Source: Psychrobacter sp. FDAARGOS_221
Lineage (GTDB): Bacteria; Pseudomonadota; Gammaproteobacteria; Pseudomonadales; Moraxellaceae
Reading direction: 5' to 3'
NCBI RefSeq assembly: GCF_002313155.2
Contig: NZ_NWFK02000001.1
Coordinates: 1,674,001 to 1,738,000, forward strand
Length of the DNA: 64,000 nt
Of the stretch, positions 26,836-35,997 are shown one piece after another. Made by a program: the position numbers and the translations under genes. The notes beneath the pieces are model-generated. The model saw only the letters and a list, made by a program, of their open reading frames with translations, searched no databases and was not told the DNA's origin. Every line of letters begins with the position of its first letter. Position 1 is the stretch's first letter.

Positions 26836-27221
26836 GATGCGATTCCTTTCGAAAGGTTAACTAGAATGCTTGTACTGTTTATAAGATACGATTTATAGAA
26901 TCTAATACTTATAACCACAAGGTACTTAGGATAGTAATCTATTTAGCCCTTATGAAAGGAGCTATGTTCAATGTCACTGTATTCAATGTTAGCGTGTTTG
27001 GCTAACTCAATGTGTAACGATGAACCCTAAGATTGTGTTAAAAATAACTTATATTTTAATAAGTTACAAGTATTTTAATAAACGACAAGTCAGTTTTTTT
27101 AATTGTTAATCAAGAATAAGTGTTGATCCTTGACTGCCATAACTTGATTATAAGGGTTAATTGATAAAAAAAAAGGTTTAATTTGATGAAGTATTACTAC
27201 AGTCTTATTTAATCGTAAGAG
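26836..27221. other. Gene-free AT-rich spacer
   Basis: 386 bp without a credible reading frame, with runs such as a nine-A tract near 27167. It must contain the promoter of the DUF2147 gene on the minus strand, but I see no clear hexamer pair. Confidence 0.4.
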
Positions 27222-27569
27222 TTATGAAAACGGGTTGTCTACCATCTTACTGGTTTGCGTCTGTTCGCTTACATTAACCCCTTTTGTTACCGCTTTATCA
27301 AGGGTTCCATTAGATTGTGCACTCTGCAACTCGTCAACAATGGCATTAAATACGTGTTGTAGCTTTAATGCCTGCTCCAGCCCTTTTTCATTTTTATAGA
27401 TATCAATATCACCATAAACAATCACTTTATCAGTTTGGTTCTCAAACACCAGCTCACCGATTTGCATGCTTTGATGGTCGTTTTTGTAAGGCGCAAATGC
27501 CATTGTTTCGGGGTGCTGCTCGCTATCTTGCGACAGTTGCGCATCATTTTCATGATCAGATTGAGTCAT
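27222..27569 (-). CDS. Hypothetical cytoplasmic protein
   Basis: A 115-residue acidic protein starting MTQSDHENDAQ. The ATG at 27569 follows TAAGGATG and is preferred to the longer open frame from 27662. The middle (IGELVFENQTDKVIVYGDIDIYKNEKGLEQALKLQHVFNAI, within 35-85) has a beta-beta-alpha look and is the most conserved-looking part; both ends are polar. There is no signal peptide or known motif. Similar short proteins of this shape occur in Acinetobacter and Psychrobacter genomes as far as I recall, with no assigned role. Confidence 0.75.
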   Translation of the reverse strand: MTQSDHENDAQLSQDSEQHPETMAFAPYKNDHQSMQIGELVFENQTDKVIVYGDIDIYKNEKGLEQALKLQHVFNAIVDELQSAQSNGTLDKAVTKGVNVSEQTQTSKMVDNPFS

Positions 27570-27689
27570 AATAAACGCATCCTTAGTTATTATTGTCTGT
27601 ATAAAATAGGGCCTGCTGCTAACCGTACTGAGTAAAACTGCTAAATAAAAGGTTCTAAACAAAACTGAGTTTATTATTAACGAAAATTA

Positions 27690-28778
27690 CTACTTTGACA
27701 AAAAGTTATTCACAAACCAGCGTAAAATCTCAATTAATATAAGATACCACAACGGTTCATCATCCTGCCCATTGGATTGAGTGGTGTTATTACTGTCCGG
27801 ATGACTTTTGCCTGATGGATAATGACGTGTCACCTCAGGCATCTCATCAATACTGGTCGCCAACACCATAGTGCCGGCCTTTGCTTCCGGTGAAATACCT
27901 GGAAAAGCATCGATACCAGAGCGCAATGCCAACTCATCAACACTGATAACTTCAACACGATCGCTGTCATCATTGGGGGCGTAATAGACCCCAGCTTCGC
28001 CAGTTTGCGGTACATACACTGCTTTAAACACATGGCTTGGCACTAACACGCGCCCGTTTAATTGAGTGACCTTTCGCCCCTTGAACGCCACGCCAGTGAC
28101 GACATAGGCCTCGCCATACTGCTTGGTCAAATAGCGGGTGACCGACTCAATATTACGCCAACTGTAGCGGTTATTCCGAGGGTCTTGCGGGACAATATTG
28201 GCCAAGCTAAAGCTGTCATATTGCTGCTGCTTATTGGCCATATCACCATTGGGTGCAAGATGGCCCCTGTCATAGCCTGAGCCCTTATAGTCAGAAAGCT
28301 CAGCACGCATCGACTCAGGTACTCTACTCTCGCTATGAAAGCTGTCCTCTCTGGGAATCTCTTCTGCCTGTAACAGTCGGTCTCGAGTCAAATGCTCCGC
28401 TGACCATAACGGCGTGCGTGACAGCCCAGAGTACATGGTCGCAAAGCCATTAAAGCAAAGCGGCACGCTTTTAGTTAGTAGTTTGGTATCGACATAATCC
28501 GGTGCCGTGCCAGCATAGAAGTTGTGGGCACATTGACTGAAATCTGCGCCCAACGCACTGACCGATAATAAGCAAATGCCCGCCAGCAAACTCAAAGAGC
28601 GCAATGCTTTGATGCCAACATTGCTTGGTCTATCAGTTAGATTGCGCTGTGTTCGTTTATTATTTACCGATCCAATAGCAGTCTGTGTTTGCGCCACTTG
28701 GTACTGCTTAACCTGACTGCGCCGAAACCCTGTAACCTGAGACCACTGATTGTATTTTTGGTCACTTTTATTTACCAC
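27690..28778 (-). CDS. DNA/RNA non-specific endonuclease (NUC1 family), exported
   Basis: A 362-residue ββα-metal nuclease. The catalytic motif DRGHLAPNGDM is at 170-180 with His173 as general base; Asn in SLANIVPQ..RNN coordinates Mg. The hydrophobic export segment (SLSLLAGICLLSVSALGA, about 61-78) is preceded by some 60 polar residues, unusual for a signal peptide; the only start with a good ribosome site is GTG at 28778 (AAGGCGG). A C-terminal hydrophobic stretch (LWYLILIEILRWFVNNF) follows a polar linker and may anchor the protein. Confidence 0.88.
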   Translation of the reverse strand: MVNKSDQKYNQWSQVTGFRRSQVKQYQVAQTQTAIGSVNNKRTQRNLTDRPSNVGIKALRSLSLLAGICLLSVSALGADFSQCAHNFYAGTAPDYVDTKLLTKSVPLCFNGFATMYSGLSRTPLWSAEHLTRDRLLQAEEIPREDSFHSESRVPESMRAELSDYKGSGYDRGHLAPNGDMANKQQQYDSFSLANIVPQDPRNNRYSWRNIESVTRYLTKQYGEAYVVTGVAFKGRKVTQLNGRVLVPSHVFKAVYVPQTGEAGVYYAPNDDSDRVEVISVDELALRSGIDAFPGISPEAKAGTMVLATSIDEMPEVTRHYPSGKSHPDSNNTTQSNGQDDEPLWYLILIEILRWFVNNFLSK

Positions 28779-29095
28779 TATTACCGCCTTACTGTGACTG
28801 ATCTTTATTACTTAAATCTAAATTGCTCAAATCTAAGCCAAATGCCTGTTGTAAGCCATGACTAAGCTAAGTCGCCTAAGCCAAGTAGCTATCTCTAAAT
28901 CAAGCAACCATCTCTAAGCCAAACACCGAGCATGACTTGTGCTTATTAATAGGGTTAACAAAGGGCTGACAACTGGGACTAATGCATGCACGTTGACAAA
29001 ATAGGCTCATGCTAGCAATGTCATTCACCCCTGTAAAGCACTTAGCGGAATAATACGACAATAAGTGACGCTCAGCAGTAATGTTCTAGCGAATG

Positions 29096-29124
29096 GTGAC
29101 AAACTGCCTGCCTTTGAGTATACT
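29096..29124 (+). promoter_or_regulatory. Promoter of the tRNA-Ser gene
   Basis: GTGACA (29096-29101), a 17-bp spacer and TATACT (29119-29124) lie 13 bp ahead of the mature tRNA start, as expected for a strong sigma-70 stable-RNA promoter. Confidence 0.75.
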
Positions 29125-29137
29125 ATACGCCTTTATT

Positions 29138-29228
29138 GGTGAAGTGGCCGAGTGGCTGAAGGCGCACGCCTGGAAAGTGTGTATACGTTAATAGCGTATC
29201 GAGGGTTCGAATCCCTCCTTCACCGCCA
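29138..29228 (+). tRNA. tRNA-Ser(GGA)
   Basis: A 91-nt class II tRNA with acceptor stem GGTGAAG / CTTCACC, anticodon loop CTGGAAA giving anticodon GGA (29172-29174), a long variable arm (TATACGTTAATAGCGTA), T-arm GAGGGTTCGAATCCCTC and an encoded CCA end. It reads UCC/UCU serine codons. It stands alone, without neighbouring tRNAs. Confidence 0.97.
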
Positions 29229-29328
29229 TTATTATTTTTACTGACTTTTAGTTTAATAAGTTTTATCTGGGCCTCACTGGCCTTTTTTTGTGCCTGATGT
29301 TTAGCGGCTGTTATTTAATAATTACCGC

Positions 29329-29814
29329 CTAAAAACAAGCCTGCTCTATCCCCTTTTCGCAAGCCTTATCAAAATAGCTTTTTGCTAAATCTTGGTCTTC
29401 AGCAACGCCATTACCATGGGCATAGACCACACCTAAGTTATAGTAGGCTGGTGCAAACTCCTGCTGCGCTGCTTGTTGATACCAGTCAATGGCCTTAGCA
29501 AAATCCTGCTCAACACCGGTGCCGTTATAATAAAAATTACCTAAGTTATATTGCGCCTGCGCATGCCCTTGTGACGCAGCCTTTTGATACCAATGGGCAG
29601 CCTTAACCGCGTCTTGAGCCACACCGCTACCACTATCATAGATAGCAGCTACCGTAAATTGAGCTCGGGCATCGCCTTGTTCAGCCGCTTGGGTATACCA
29701 GTGCAAAGCTTGGGTGTAATCTTGCTCGACACCTCGACCATTTTCATATAACACACCTAGGTTATTTTGCGCCATAGCATGACCTTGATTCGCTGCTTTG
29801 GCATACCAGTCAAG
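29329..29814 (-). pseudogene. 5'-truncated Sel1-repeat protein gene (fragment A)
   Basis: The frame is open from just after an in-frame TAG (29815-29817), so the signal peptide and first repeats are missing; the first internal ATG is at 29775. It encodes four Sel1-like repeats (A.YNLG..Y..G.GV.QD...A..WY..AA.QG) and a natural-looking end, EKGIEQACF-stop. About 320 bp (29492-29812) match the 3' part of the gene at 32826-33695. Fragment A carries the tail that copy B lacks, so together they reconstruct one gene with the Slam pair between them. Confidence 0.8.
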
Positions 29815-30184
29815 CTAATATCACACCCTCCCTACTTATCTACCCTCAAGCCTTAGTTATTATTGGCTATTTGGTTATTAAACATCTTATCACTAGAGCC
29901 TGCTCTCACATTTTATGTTTGTTTTATTTCTACCATGATTTTTTCAAGATAAGTAGTGTCCCTAGACTCTACTCTTTACTGTGGTACTTAGCAGCTTCGT
30001 CAATATAGCCTGTTATATAAACTATCTAAGCAAACTACTCTAAAGATATTTATTACTTAAATACCACAAAAAAAACACAACAAATGTTGACTGAGTTTTG
30101 AAATCTATTGGATAATATCGCTGTAAGAAGAATTCCACTTAATCTTTGTGGGTTTATTTGTTTTTGCTTTCGGAGCAATAAGCC
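29815..30184. promoter_or_regulatory. Spacer upstream of the Slam-type lipoprotein gene
   Basis: A 370-bp AT-rich stretch between the truncated Sel1 fragment and the lipoprotein gene. A likely promoter is TTGACT (30087-30092), an 18-bp spacer and GATAAT (30111-30116). No Fur-like box is evident. No gene is seen. Confidence 0.5.
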
Positions 30185-31126
30185 ATGCTTAACAAATCAT
30201 TTGTCGTTCTACCTTTAGTCTCTATGGTCTCAGTTTTAACAGCTTGTAGTAGTGGTGGTAGCCATAGCCGTATTGATAAGATCTTAGATGTACCGTTAGC
30301 CTCTAAAACTTTGGACACAAATGGCTTAGTAACCAACGCTAAGTCAGATAATAACGGTGTTCCATGGATTGTTAAAAATCAATTGAATGGTAATGATAAA
30401 GAGTTCGATATCGAAGATTATGAAATTACCATCGATAATAAAACTTATAAGAAAGGCGATAAGATTGACTTAAAAGACTTAGGTGCTAATCCTGGAATAG
30501 CCCCAACTGTTACTATTACCGATATTCAAGAAAATTTTAATGTTATAGACAAAAATGGCAAAAAACTCGGTAATATTGAAACCAATCGTAAAGCTTATTT
30601 GTACCAGCAACAACATTCTATTATTGGATCGCTTGGTTCTATCAGCCATAAAGTGAATGGTGAAGATTTTAACTTTGCTTCTTGTGATAAAAATTGTGAC
30701 ACGCCTTTATTTATGGGTGAATCTACAAAAAATCTGCCCAATGCAGGACGTGCAAATTATAAAGGTGTGGCTTGGACGACCAAAACCAATGGTGAAGCAC
30801 CTTATACCCTTGGTAGTTTAGACTATACAGTTGATTTTGAGGCTAAAAACGGATCTGGAAATATTAAGTTTTCTGGTAAAGACAACGATATTCGATTAGA
30901 AAGCTCAAAAATTGAAGCATTATCTGGACAAAATAAGAATGCTCTTGATGGTTCTGCTATGCCAGGTCATGGTATTTCTGGAAAAGCAATTCAAGGTGAT
31001 AGCAAAGGTCAATATGATTTGAGATTCTTTGGGCCATCTGCTGAAGAAGTCGCCGGTTACGTTGATATAGAAGGTACTGATAAAAATGTTGACGTTGGAT
31101 TTAGTGGTGTAAAAGACGCTAAATAG
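30185..31126 (+). CDS. Putative Slam-dependent surface lipoprotein (TbpB/HphA-like barrel)
   Basis: A 313-residue lipoprotein with lipobox VLTAC (Cys21) and a Ser/Gly-rich start. The C-terminal half reads as an eight-stranded TbpB-type handle barrel: YTVDFEAKNGSGNIKFSG, DGSAMPGHGISGKAIQGD and the hallmark end YDLRFFGPSAEEVAGYVDIEG...VGFSGVK. Two cysteines (near 160-165) may form a disulfide. Proteins with this end are carried across the outer membrane by Slam; the adjacent Slam gene supports this. The ligand (transferrin, haem carrier, complement factor or other) cannot be read. Confidence 0.85.
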   Translation: MLNKSFVVLPLVSMVSVLTACSSGGSHSRIDKILDVPLASKTLDTNGLVTNAKSDNNGVPWIVKNQLNGNDKEFDIEDYEITIDNKTYKKGDKIDLKDLGANPGIAPTVTITDIQENFNVIDKNGKKLGNIETNRKAYLYQQQHSIIGSLGSISHKVNGEDFNFASCDKNCDTPLFMGESTKNLPNAGRANYKGVAWTTKTNGEAPYTLGSLDYTVDFEAKNGSGNIKFSGKDNDIRLESSKIEALSGQNKNALDGSAMPGHGISGKAIQGDSKGQYDLRFFGPSAEEVAGYVDIEGTDKNVDVGFSGVKDAK

Positions 31127-31190
31127 CTTTACGAAGGCTTTAGGACATTAATATAGTCTGGAATACTACTGACAATTTATCAGTCAAATA

Positions 31191-31229
31191 AAAAGCCATC
31201 TGCTTTTGATACAGCAGATGGCTTTTATT
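31191..31229 (+). terminator. Intrinsic terminator between lipoprotein and Slam genes
   Basis: AAAAGCCATCTGC / GCAGATGGCTTTT with a 9-nt loop, lying between the two genes and ending 28 bp before the Slam start codon. It probably lowers Slam expression relative to the lipoprotein. Confidence 0.85.
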
Positions 31230-31256
31230 CTGTCTTTTGCTAATTTAAGGTGTGTG

Positions 31257-32825
31257 ATGTCTACATATAGATATGCATTGATAGCCTGTTGTATAAGCAG
31301 TACCTTCGGCATTACTGCTCGAGCTGTCGCCAATGTGCAAGTGATTACTAATGATAATTTTGCTATCGCAGACACACTGTCTGACAAAGAACCTATCTCT
31401 TTTAATACCCCATTCGAAATTAATTTACCTGTCAAGCCTATCAAACCTGATGCTGATTCTATTGATGAGGTAATCAGCAGTACCACTCAATCATTACCCT
31501 CTCAGCGCTCTAATGATGATTCTAAAATAACCGACGCAGATTCTAATAAGACAACACTTACTGAGCAATACTCACAACAAAATAACCTGTTGGTTTTGGA
31601 AGACGCCATCAATGACGCTATAAAAAGCAGACAATGGCAAGCGCTTCAACACTTACTGCCCGCATATAAGCAGCAGCCCGATCATGACTTATTATTATAT
31701 TACTATGCTTTAGGTGGTATTTATCGCTCTCAGAATCGTCATAAAGAGGCCATTGCAGCATATCAAACCATTATTGATGCTGAGCCTGAGTTGGTATATC
31801 CACGTTTTGACTTGGGTGTTATGCTATTTGAGAATAAACAGTATCAACAAGCTGAGTATGAGATACAAAGAGCTCGTTCTGGCTTAGACTCTCAAATGCA
31901 GCAACTAGCAGACTCCTATTTAGAGTATATCAAGCAGCGTCAACGTTGGCAGTTCGATGCAAGCATAAATTATGAAGCTACAGATAATGTTAATAATGCC
32001 TCAAGTACCCGTGTGATCAATTGGGGCGGCAAACAGTGGCGTAAAACAGAAGATAGCTTACCTCAGAGTGCTCATGGTATTCGCTATGCATTAGAGGCAT
32101 CTCGCGATGTTAATATCACTGGCAATCATTTTGGACATATGAATGTTGATATCAACGGTGTTCATTATTGGGATAACAGCGATTATAGTGAACAGAGTAC
32201 ACGCTTAGCAGCAGGTTATGAATATCGAGACATAAAAACCACCTTTTCATTGACGCCCTTTGTAGAACATAACTGGTTAGGTGGTGATAGCTATAATCAA
32301 ATGTTAGGAATCAATACCTACTCACGCTATCAGTTGAATGATAAATGGCAAACCTCGGCAGGACTGGGATATTCTAAAAAAGAGTATCGACAACCTTCTC
32401 TATCGGCAAAATATGATGGTCATATCTTATCAACAAATGGAACTCTACTTTATACTATTGATCCGACTTGGCTGGTTTACGGTAGTCTAAACTGGAGTGA
32501 TGATAGAACCGAAGATGCAGAAAAAGCTTCGATAAGACGTGGCATATCATTGGGTACAACTAAGTTACTACAAAATGGGCTTGGCGTACGTTTTGGTACT
32601 CAATATGCAAAACGAGACTTTAAAGCAGCAGGCACACTGGTTTACCCTTTCATACGTGAGGACAAAGAATACCGATTACAGAGCGAACTTTGGCATAATA
32701 AATTGTCTTATAAAGGGCTAGTACCACACCTTAATATCAGCTATCTCAATATTGATAGCAATATGCCGGGCTTTTATTCAAGAGATGAGTTCCAGTGGCT
32801 TATCAGCTTGCAAAAATCGTTTTAA
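31257..32825 (+). CDS. Slam, surface lipoprotein assembly modulator (DUF560)
   Basis: A 522-residue outer-membrane protein: signal peptide (1-25, ending AVA), an acidic linker, TPR-type repeats (about 100-220, with LYYYALGGIYRSQNRHKEAIAAYQ), and a C-terminal beta barrel of about 300 residues ending in aromatic FQWLISLQKSF. This is the Slam/DUF560 layout. It should translocate the neighbouring lipoprotein to the cell surface. The ATG at 31257 with TAAGGTG upstream is chosen over 31206. Its 3' end directly abuts the truncated end of Sel1 copy B. Confidence 0.9.
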   Translation: MSTYRYALIACCISSTFGITARAVANVQVITNDNFAIADTLSDKEPISFNTPFEINLPVKPIKPDADSIDEVISSTTQSLPSQRSNDDSKITDADSNKTTLTEQYSQQNNLLVLEDAINDAIKSRQWQALQHLLPAYKQQPDHDLLLYYYALGGIYRSQNRHKEAIAAYQTIIDAEPELVYPRFDLGVMLFENKQYQQAEYEIQRARSGLDSQMQQLADSYLEYIKQRQRWQFDASINYEATDNVNNASSTRVINWGGKQWRKTEDSLPQSAHGIRYALEASRDVNITGNHFGHMNVDINGVHYWDNSDYSEQSTRLAAGYEYRDIKTTFSLTPFVEHNWLGGDSYNQMLGINTYSRYQLNDKWQTSAGLGYSKKEYRQPSLSAKYDGHILSTNGTLLYTIDPTWLVYGSLNWSDDRTEDAEKASIRRGISLGTTKLLQNGLGVRFGTQYAKRDFKAAGTLVYPFIREDKEYRLQSELWHNKLSYKGLVPHLNISYLNIDSNMPGFYSRDEFQWLISLQKSF

Positions 32826-33695
32826 TTAATTTGCTTTAGCAAAATCCTGCTCAACACCGGTGCCATTATAATAAAAATTACCCAAGTTATATTGCGCCTG
32901 CGGATGTCCTTGTGCCGCAGCCTTTTGATACCAATGCGCCGCTTTGACAAAATCTTGAGCCACACCGCTACCACTATCATAGATAGCAGCAACCGTAAAT
33001 TGAGCTCGGGCATTGCCTTGTTCAGCCGCTTGGGTATACCAGTGCAAAGCTTGGGTGTAATCTTGCTCGACACCTTGACCATTCTCATATAACACACCTA
33101 GGTTATTTTGCGCCATAGCATGACCTTGATTCGCTGCTTTGGCATACCAATGCGCAGCTTTGGCATAGTCCTGAGCAGTGCCCCGAGCATATTCATACAT
33201 CACGCCCAGTTGAAACTGTGACGTCGCATGACCCTGATTGGCCGCTTTAGCATACCAATCAAGCGATTTAGTATAATCCTGTTTAATACCCTCACCGCCA
33301 TCATATAGAGCACCTAGATTGTATTGCGCCATGATAAAGTCTTGCTGTGCTGACTTTTCAAGCCAATAAAGTGCCTGATTATAATTTTGCTGCACCCCAT
33401 TACCATAAAGGTACATCTGACCAAGATTAAACTGCGCCTCCGCAACCCCTTGATTAGCAGCCTTTTGATACCAATTTTTTGCTTGGGCTAAGTCTTGCTC
33501 TGTGTCTATGCCAAATTGATAATATCCACCAAGACTAAACTGAGCCATGGCATCACCCTCATGAGCCAACACATAAATCTTTTCAAAAGTTGTTGCTAAT
33601 GCTGTTAATGAGAGTGATAACGAAAACAGAATAATAGCGAGTTTTGATGAAATTTCTCTCAAACTGGTTGAGAGTTTTTTATTGAAAGTTGTCAT
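32826..33695 (-). CDS. Sel1-repeat protein, 3'-truncated copy B
   Basis: A 289-residue exported protein: an N-terminal hydrophobic export segment (about 19-35), then some seven Sel1/TPR-like repeats of about 36 residues. It stops abruptly in the middle of a repeat (GVEQDFAKAN-stop), where fragment A (29.3 kb) continues with IDWYQQAAQQ and a proper end. The stop codon comes from sequence belonging to the Slam side of the junction. Sel1 proteins act as protein-interaction scaffolds in the periplasm or host cell. It may still be expressed in truncated form. Confidence 0.8.
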   Translation of the reverse strand: MTTFNKKLSTSLREISSKLAIILFSLSLSLTALATTFEKIYVLAHEGDAMAQFSLGGYYQFGIDTEQDLAQAKNWYQKAANQGVAEAQFNLGQMYLYGNGVQQNYNQALYWLEKSAQQDFIMAQYNLGALYDGGEGIKQDYTKSLDWYAKAANQGHATSQFQLGVMYEYARGTAQDYAKAAHWYAKAANQGHAMAQNNLGVLYENGQGVEQDYTQALHWYTQAAEQGNARAQFTVAAIYDSGSGVAQDFVKAAHWYQKAAAQGHPQAQYNLGNFYYNGTGVEQDFAKAN

Positions 33696-33910
33696 AGGAA
33701 AGACTCAGGGGTTGTATCAGATAGATCTATTAAGCATACCACGCTGTCAGCAACGAAGGTGTCATATTGTCTGGATGGCTGATATCTATTGATCGATTCG
33801 TTATGCGTTATGCGTTTGCTTTGCCGCTTATTCTGATTGTTAAATCGACTATCTATCTGACAAAACCAATGGCACAATAAAAGCCATCCACTCATTGAAT
33901 AACCAACCCC

Positions 33911-35005
33911 ATGACCACACACCCAATTGCCCATTACAATAAATCTGAACGCCTGTTCGCGTTATATCAGCGCCTGCCCCGTAGCAAAGACAAGGCGATA
34001 TCGCTAACCGAGTTAATGGCAGGTTATGGCACCGATCCCAACAAGTTTAGCAGCCAACGCAAAAACTTAGAAAATGATCTGAATAGCTTACATCAGATAT
34101 TTAATACTATTTTTTATAGCGATGCATTACAGCGCATACCCGACTGGGGGCTGAATATCAGTGGCCAAACCGCACGCTTTTATATCGAATCTAGCTTTAG
34201 TATTGATGTTATTGACGAGCACAACTTATTTTTTTGGGAGATGCTCAACAACTATACGGCAAGCTATCTACCCATTGCTGTTCAGCAAACTATCAGCGAC
34301 AAGCTGACTCAAGTGCGCAAACAAGATAAGGCTAAGTTTAATAACTCACCACTTGGGCAATGGCACACCCATTTAATGACGCTGCCCAGTGTTATCAAAG
34401 CACCAACCCTAAATACTGAGGTGCTTAGTGCCATTCATCAGGCCTTATTAAGTAACCGTCAACTATCCATTCGCTATGTCAAAAAGTGGACTGAGACCGC
34501 AACCGAGCGTTTGGTTTATCCTAAAGGCTTGGTATTTATCGATAATATGCTATACCTGACTGGATTTAATCCTATCGCAGATAGTATTGATGATGACAAG
34601 CTATTAACCGCGCACCGCAACTTTACCGTCTCTCGTATCGTAACGGCTGATGTGCTCAATGACGCCAACCCTAGTTGGATACACCGAGATGCGTTTACGC
34701 TGAGCAATCTACATCAATTGGGCAGATTGGAGCCCACGCAACAGACTCAAATTACGCTGGTATTAAAGGTGCAAAAATATGCCTGCCAGCATCTTTACGA
34801 GCGGCCACTATCTTATAATCAAAGCATCATTGAACTCGATAATACTTGGAATCAGGTTACCGCCACAGTGGCTAATACTCAGCGCTTAGAAGACTGGCTA
34901 GTGAGCATGTCACAATTGGCAGTGGTGATTAAGCCTACATCGTTAAAGCAAGCGGTTCTTAAGCGCCTACAAAGTGCGATAGCGTTGTATGTTGATAATG
35001 ACTAA
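33911..35005 (+). CDS. WYL-domain transcriptional regulator
   Basis: A 364-residue protein: an N-terminal winged-helix-like segment (SERLFALYQRLPRSKDKAISLTELMAGYG.. about 10-60), and a WYL domain around 165-260 (LSNRQLSIRYVKKW...YPKGLVFIDNMLYLTGFN). The fold is typical of ligand-sensing regulators that are frequent in defence and stress loci. No obvious ribosome site precedes the ATG at 33911. The next gene ends immediately after this stop on the opposite strand. The target is unknown. Confidence 0.85.
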   Translation: MTTHPIAHYNKSERLFALYQRLPRSKDKAISLTELMAGYGTDPNKFSSQRKNLENDLNSLHQIFNTIFYSDALQRIPDWGLNISGQTARFYIESSFSIDVIDEHNLFFWEMLNNYTASYLPIAVQQTISDKLTQVRKQDKAKFNNSPLGQWHTHLMTLPSVIKAPTLNTEVLSAIHQALLSNRQLSIRYVKKWTETATERLVYPKGLVFIDNMLYLTGFNPIADSIDDDKLLTAHRNFTVSRIVTADVLNDANPSWIHRDAFTLSNLHQLGRLEPTQQTQITLVLKVQKYACQHLYERPLSYNQSIIELDNTWNQVTATVANTQRLEDWLVSMSQLAVVIKPTSLKQAVLKRLQSAIALYVDND

Positions 35006-35695
35006 TCACCGTTGATCGCTTGGTTTAATCGCATACACGGCTCCAATCCAAAAGCGATGATTTTTTTCAGCACTATGAGTACGATCACTGTTTGTGCAAT
35101 ATATATAGTTAACCCTTTCACTTAAGTCCTGCTCCACGATTTGGGTTACTAAACTAAGCTCTTCTAAGCGCCATCTGGGTGCAGACTCCATAACTAATAG
35201 ATACTCTGTCACCTGAGATGGAGCAACGCCCTGCTTGGCTAACCGTCGCACAACCTTATGGCTTGCTTGGATTGCTCGTTGAGGCTGTTGCTTGCCCTTT
35301 ACCTGCGCTTGTATAAATAAAAACTGCAGACCACTTTGCATCAGCGCGCGCACATCAAATAGGTGACCTCGCATCTCACCTCGGACTAAGGCTATCTCAA
35401 ACAGTGCTAATAGTGCATCGAAATCATCGGCATCACATTGAATGACAGCATCGACTACATCCGGCTTAGTTGTGACAGCTTGTCTTGCCAAATCTGCGCT
35501 GTCGGTGATGCCGATTAATAATTCAGCGCCTGACTGTGCTTTTAGTTGCGCAAGAGAGTCAGTATTCCAAAGAGGGTAGTTTTTAATATCACTGTCATTG
35601 TTCTGAAAATAATTGTCGAAATTAAAAAAAGCTATCAGTGCCGGTGCATACTCGGAGGCAGGCTGTTGATACAGTCTAATGCTATGGGTGGTCAT
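35006..35695 (-). CDS. Unknown protein convergent with the WYL gene
   Basis: A 229-residue soluble protein beginning MTTHSIRLYQQPASEY. The ATG at 35695 follows GAGAG. It has no membrane segment or motif I recognise; there is an alternating alpha/beta pattern in the first half (LIAFFNFDNYF, ELLIGITDSADLARQAV, VIQCDADDFDALLALFEIAL) and a helical basic middle (HKVVRRLAKQGVAPSQVTEYLLVME). Its stop codon adjoins that of the WYL regulator with no spacer. The pairing may be accidental or may mark a functional pair. Confidence 0.75.
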   Translation of the reverse strand: MTTHSIRLYQQPASEYAPALIAFFNFDNYFQNNDSDIKNYPLWNTDSLAQLKAQSGAELLIGITDSADLARQAVTTKPDVVDAVIQCDADDFDALLALFEIALVRGEMRGHLFDVRALMQSGLQFLFIQAQVKGKQQPQRAIQASHKVVRRLAKQGVAPSQVTEYLLVMESAPRWRLEELSLVTQIVEQDLSERVNYIYCTNSDRTHSAEKNHRFWIGAVYAIKPSDQR

Positions 35696-35997
35696 ATCTA
35701 CTCTCACTTAATAACTTGGTTAGCTATTTATTGTTCATCTAAAGCATAAAAATAGCGCATAAAACAGGTGATAATCACCACTATAGACACTCTCCTAGAA
35801 GAATAGTTTCTAGCTAATAAACAGGCTAACCTGAGACATATACCACTCAATCATTTTTTTTACTTTCTATCTGATTTAGATAGTGGCACAATAACCTTCA
35901 TTGCAAATGATGCATTCAACTTCTTGATTTTGCGTTAAGTTTATATAAATTGATATCAACTTAGCGATCAAGTAATTGTCACTAAAAAGGATTTTTT
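35696..35997. other. Divergent AT-rich spacer
   Basis: 302 bp containing promoters for the genes on both sides; no gene, strong hairpin or clear hexamer pair seen. Confidence 0.35.

Noticed and set aside
29138..29228. tRNA-Ser as attachment site of an integrated island
   Set aside because: No integrase gene and no second copy of the tRNA 3' end could be found up to 34 kb; the nearby Slam locus is bordered by Sel1 sequence instead.
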